DNA from: Pedobacter sp. ok626
GTDB taxonomy: Bacteria; Bacteroidota; Bacteroidia; Sphingobacteriales; Sphingobacteriaceae
DNA: 64,000 bases
Assembly (NCBI RefSeq): GCF_900100435.1
Contig: NZ_FNEX01000005.1
Span: 124,001 to 188,000, forward strand
Reading direction: 5' to 3'
Every line of letters begins with the position of its first letter. Positions within the stretch are counted from its first letter, which is position 1. Shown here in pieces: positions 61,767 through 64,000 of this stretch. The translations under genes and the position numbers were made by a program. Below the pieces are notes generated by a model. The model did not search any database. It saw only the letters and a program-made list of their open reading frames with translations, and was not told the DNA's origin.

Positions 61767-62516
61767 ATGGCAAAAAAGTTACAGCACAAATCTTATGAAT
61801 TTACTGATCTACAGGTAGACACAGACAGCAGAACCATCAGTGGTTATGCCTCTGTATTCAATGTTGTTGATTCCGATGGTGATCTGATCACAAAGGGATC
61901 ATTCAGTAAAACACTATCTGGAAACAAAGCTCGTATTGTACACCTTTATCAACACAATCCAGTACAGTTACTTGGTCGTCCGACCATTTTACATGAGGAT
62001 GAAAAAGGCTTATACTTTGAAACTACAATTGCCAAAACACAATTAGGTGATGAAGTTCTGGAGCTTTATAAGAATGGTACAATCAAAGAACATAGTATAG
62101 GATTTCAAACGGTTAAATCAACTAATAGAGGTTCTTATAATGAGATCAGTGAAGTGAAATTATTTGAGTTCTCCAGTGTTACGTGGGGAGCAAATAGTCA
62201 GGCTCAGTTTACAGGTTTCAAAAGCCAGTTTGCATCAGATACAATAATTGAGAACTGCGATAAAATGATAAAAATGTTGAAGTCAGATATCACAACTGAT
62301 ACTGTAGATCAACTAAACATATTTCTAAACCAAGTTAAAACCACACACTTAAACTTAACCGAAAAGTCAGTTGCTGATGAGTCAGACCCGTTGCAAAACA
62401 GTCAGGACACAGATAACCCGATGGTGATAGATGAAGTTGTTGAGGTAAAAAACAACGATTTAGAACTTATACAATCCTTTATAAAAGGATATAAAACACA
62501 ATTAACATTCTCATAA
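61767..62516 (+). CDS. HK97-family prohead protease
   Basis: 249 residues. S78-type serine protease core: ISGYASVFNVVDSDGDLITKGSF, catalytic His in HLYQHNPV near residue 71, and catalytic Ser in KEHSIGFQ near residue 111, then VTWGANSQAQF. The last ~70 residues form an acidic tail. It cleaves the scaffold part of the capsid protein during maturation. 8 bp upstream of the capsid gene. Confidence 0.92.
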   Translation: MAKKLQHKSYEFTDLQVDTDSRTISGYASVFNVVDSDGDLITKGSFSKTLSGNKARIVHLYQHNPVQLLGRPTILHEDEKGLYFETTIAKTQLGDEVLELYKNGTIKEHSIGFQTVKSTNRGSYNEISEVKLFEFSSVTWGANSQAQFTGFKSQFASDTIIENCDKMIKMLKSDITTDTVDQLNIFLNQVKTTHLNLTEKSVADESDPLQNSQDTDNPMVIDEVVEVKNNDLELIQSFIKGYKTQLTFS

Positions 62517-62524
62517 ACAAACAA

Positions 62525-63622
62525 ATGGAATTAAACATTAAAAATGAATTGGAGCAATTAGGCGCAACAATTAAAACAGACTTAGAAAAGTCAAATATAG
62601 AATTAAAATCTGAGGTAAAAACTCAATTAGATGCATTGCAAGGTCAATTTGACCAATTAACTGCTAAAAATGCAGATATCGCAGCTAAAGGATTAACCTT
62701 TGGTGAAGAATTAAAAAATCAATTCAGCTCAACTAATCCCGATGTATTAGCTAAAGGATTCAAATTTGAATTAAAGGCATCAGTATTAAAGCCACAGGCT
62801 GATATTAATCCTGAGTATAAGCCAGGTATTACTGGTTATGCAAACCGTAAAGTAAATGCTAGACAATTGTTTGCTATTGGCTCTACATCGAGTGATGCAG
62901 TAAAATATGTAAAAGAATCTGGCTATGTGAATGGTGCAGCAATTAAAGAAGAAGGTGTTATCTCTGGTGAATCTAGCTTTGCTATCAACCAAGAAACTGC
63001 ATTAGTTAAAACTATCTCTACCCACTTAATTGTCTCAAAAGAGATGTTAAATGACGTTGACGGTATTTCAAGTTATTTACAAAATCGTGTACCTGCAAAA
63101 TTAGCGGAGAAAGAAGATCAGGAATTATTGTTTGGTACTGGTGATATCAAAGGTGTAGCGGTAACTGCTGTTCAATTTAGTGGAACTACTTTGACTATGG
63201 GTTCTGGTGCTACAGTTAACCAATACGATGTATTAAGAGTTGCTATCAATATGATTGCTAAAGCTGATTACACTGTATCTGCAATCTTGGTTAACCCGAC
63301 AGATAAAACAAAATTAGAATTAGCTAAATCAAGCACTGGTGAATACTTGTTCCCATCTGGTAATATGAGTGTTGCAGGTGTTCCAATTGTAGAATCAAAT
63401 GCTATTACCGAAGGAAAATTTTTAGTTGGATCGTTCCGTGATGGAGCAGAGATTAAAGAACGCCAAGGTGTTGCAATTTCTTACTATCCATCAGATGGTG
63501 AAAATGCTAAAAAAGGTTTAATCACTATCGTTGCAGAAGAGCGTTTAGCATTACCTGTATATCACAATGGTGCATTCGTTGCAGGTGATTTTACATCAGC
63601 AATGGCAAAATTAAAATCTTAA
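62525..63622 (+). CDS. Major capsid protein (HK97 fold)
   Basis: 365 residues. The N-terminal ~80 residues are helical and charged (LEQLGATIKTDLEKSNIELKSE), matching the delta-domain scaffold removed by the protease. The rest has HK97 capsid features: VKTISTHLIVSKEMLNDV near 160, KEDQELLFGTG near 198, AILVNPTDKTKLELAK and VPIVESNAITEGKFLVG. A terminator follows, as usual after a highly expressed capsid gene. Confidence 0.93.
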   Translation: MELNIKNELEQLGATIKTDLEKSNIELKSEVKTQLDALQGQFDQLTAKNADIAAKGLTFGEELKNQFSSTNPDVLAKGFKFELKASVLKPQADINPEYKPGITGYANRKVNARQLFAIGSTSSDAVKYVKESGYVNGAAIKEEGVISGESSFAINQETALVKTISTHLIVSKEMLNDVDGISSYLQNRVPAKLAEKEDQELLFGTGDIKGVAVTAVQFSGTTLTMGSGATVNQYDVLRVAINMIAKADYTVSAILVNPTDKTKLELAKSSTGEYLFPSGNMSVAGVPIVESNAITEGKFLVGSFRDGAEIKERQGVAISYYPSDGENAKKGLITIVAEERLALPVYHNGAFVAGDFTSAMAKLKS

Positions 63623-63651
63623 TCACTGACCTGATTATTATACTCAATGAA

Positions 63652-63679
63652 GGTGGTGGAAATATCCATCACCTTTTTT
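63652..63679 (+). terminator. Terminator after the capsid gene
   Basis: GGTGGTGG (63652-63659) and CCATCACC (63666-63673) with loop AAATAT and a TTTTTT tail. Probably partial, since head-tail genes continue downstream. Confidence 0.85.
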
Positions 63680-63695
63680 ATTTAAAGAAATATAC

Positions 63696-63986
63696 ATGTT
63701 AACCTTAGAACTTACAAAACAATACCTGAATATTCATCCTAGCAATACCACAGAAGATACATTAATTCAACTATTGATAGATGCAGCCGAAATACAGGCA
63801 TATAAATTAATTAGCACAACAGAAGGAATGATAGATAATGCCTTGATTGATCTTGCTTTATTAAAAGATATTGCCTCAAATTATATGCACAGGGAAAACT
63901 ATTTAGATAGTAAAAATGGTGGTTTAATATTGTCTAATGGTACTCTTTCAATTCTGAATCAATATAGAAAGGTCATTGTATACTAA
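63696..63986 (+). CDS. Head-tail connector protein (gp6-like)
   Basis: 96 residues, helical: LELTKQYLNIHPSNTTEDTLIQLLIDAAEIQAYKLI, then LALLKDIASNYMHRENY and NGTLSILNQYRKVIVY. This is the gp6-like/phage QLRG-family connector that follows the capsid gene in HK97-type phages and joins portal to tail. Confidence 0.82.
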   Translation: MLTLELTKQYLNIHPSNTTEDTLIQLLIDAAEIQAYKLISTTEGMIDNALIDLALLKDIASNYMHRENYLDSKNGGLILSNGTLSILNQYRKVIVY

Positions 63987-64000
63987 TGAAGAATGCAAAG
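63986..64000 (+). CDS. Start of the next head-tail gene (cut by the window edge)
   Basis: An ATG sharing one base with the stop of the connector gene (TAATG) opens a frame reading MKNAK to the end of the window. By position it should be a head closure or head-tail adaptor protein; nothing more can be seen. Confidence 0.5.

Larger units (their letters stand above)
44485..64000. mobile_element. Temperate tailed-phage prophage, left part (right end outside the window)
   Basis: From the broken slyD-like frame to the window edge the sequence is more A/T-rich than the chromosome and is filled with phage functions in order: integrase, early leftward genes, primase-type protein, XRE repressor with divergent early operon, small and large terminase, portal, MuF head protein, prohead protease, HK97-type major capsid protein and head-tail connector. 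All head genes appear intact, so the prophage may be functional. Tail, lysis and right att site are not in the window. Confidence 0.93.

Noticed and set aside
44485..64000. Reverse transcriptase, retron or diversity-generating element in the prophage
   Set aside because: No reverse transcriptase motif or template/variable repeat pair was found in the part that is visible.

Overview
The window reads as a chromosome segment of a Sphingobacteriaceae-type Bacteroidota, most like Pedobacter, carrying the left part of a temperate tailed-phage prophage. The taxonomic call rests on SusC/SusD pairs led by ECF sigma/FecR switches, SusC proteins with an N-terminal STN domain, lipoproteins with short Cys lipoboxes, Bacteroidota-only families (DUF4302, DUF4465, a TlpA with a DUF4369-like N-terminus, the SusC-linked HExxH lipoprotein family), A-rich rather than Shine-Dalgarno start contexts, and a Bacteroidota-type integrase. 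It is inference, not a species call.

Layout, chromosomal part (1-44.4 kb). There are four complete ECF sigma / FecR / SusC / SusD modules, arranged as two divergent pairs. Module 1 (leftward, 12995 to 73) carries unusual cargo behind SusD: an ABC ATPase, a GldF-GldG-like permease fusion, and one polypeptide made of two complete MutS-like ATPase units. Module 2 (rightward, 13206-21864) ends in a GH43 glycosidase, so it is a small glycan-uptake locus. Module 3 (leftward, 31698 to 21941) ends in a zinc metallohydrolase lipoprotein and a DUF4302 lipoprotein. Module 4 (rightward, 32092-41125) ends in a DUF4465 lipoprotein and a TlpA-like thioredoxin. Modules 2 and 3 converge on a strong bidirectional terminator near 21.9 kb, and module 4 converges with a dipeptide-epimerase gene on another near 41.17 kb. 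A thioredoxin-fold DUF255 (YyaL-like) protein follows. In each module the outer-membrane receptor presumably signals through FecR to release the sigma factor, which then drives the transport operon.

Prophage (about 44.48 kb to the right edge, incomplete). A SlyD/FKBP-like reading frame starts at 44405 and turns to unrelated sequence after about 27 codons, just before a tyrosine integrase; this is the probable left attachment junction. Next come a leftward block of unknown small genes, a BT4734-like primase-type protein, an XRE repressor facing a divergent early operon across a perfect 14-bp inverted repeat, early genes (secreted proteins and a lipoprotein, a PD-(D/E)XK-like nuclease, a free-standing DnaA domain-IV-like protein), and an HK97-type packaging/head module: small and large terminase, portal, MuF head protein, prohead protease, capsid protein and head-tail connector. 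The MuF protein carries a C-terminal HExxH metallopeptidase domain. A leftward two-gene unit (Panacea/DUF4065 protein plus a two-TM protein) is inserted between head genes and looks like a phage-borne toxin-antitoxin or immunity unit. Tail and lysis genes and the right attachment site lie beyond the window.

Best candidates for something undescribed: the SusCD / ABC / GldFG / tandem-MutS operon; the Panacea membrane-protein pair inside the head module; the MuF-metallopeptidase fusion; and a hairpin shared between the fecR-susC gaps of three of the four modules.
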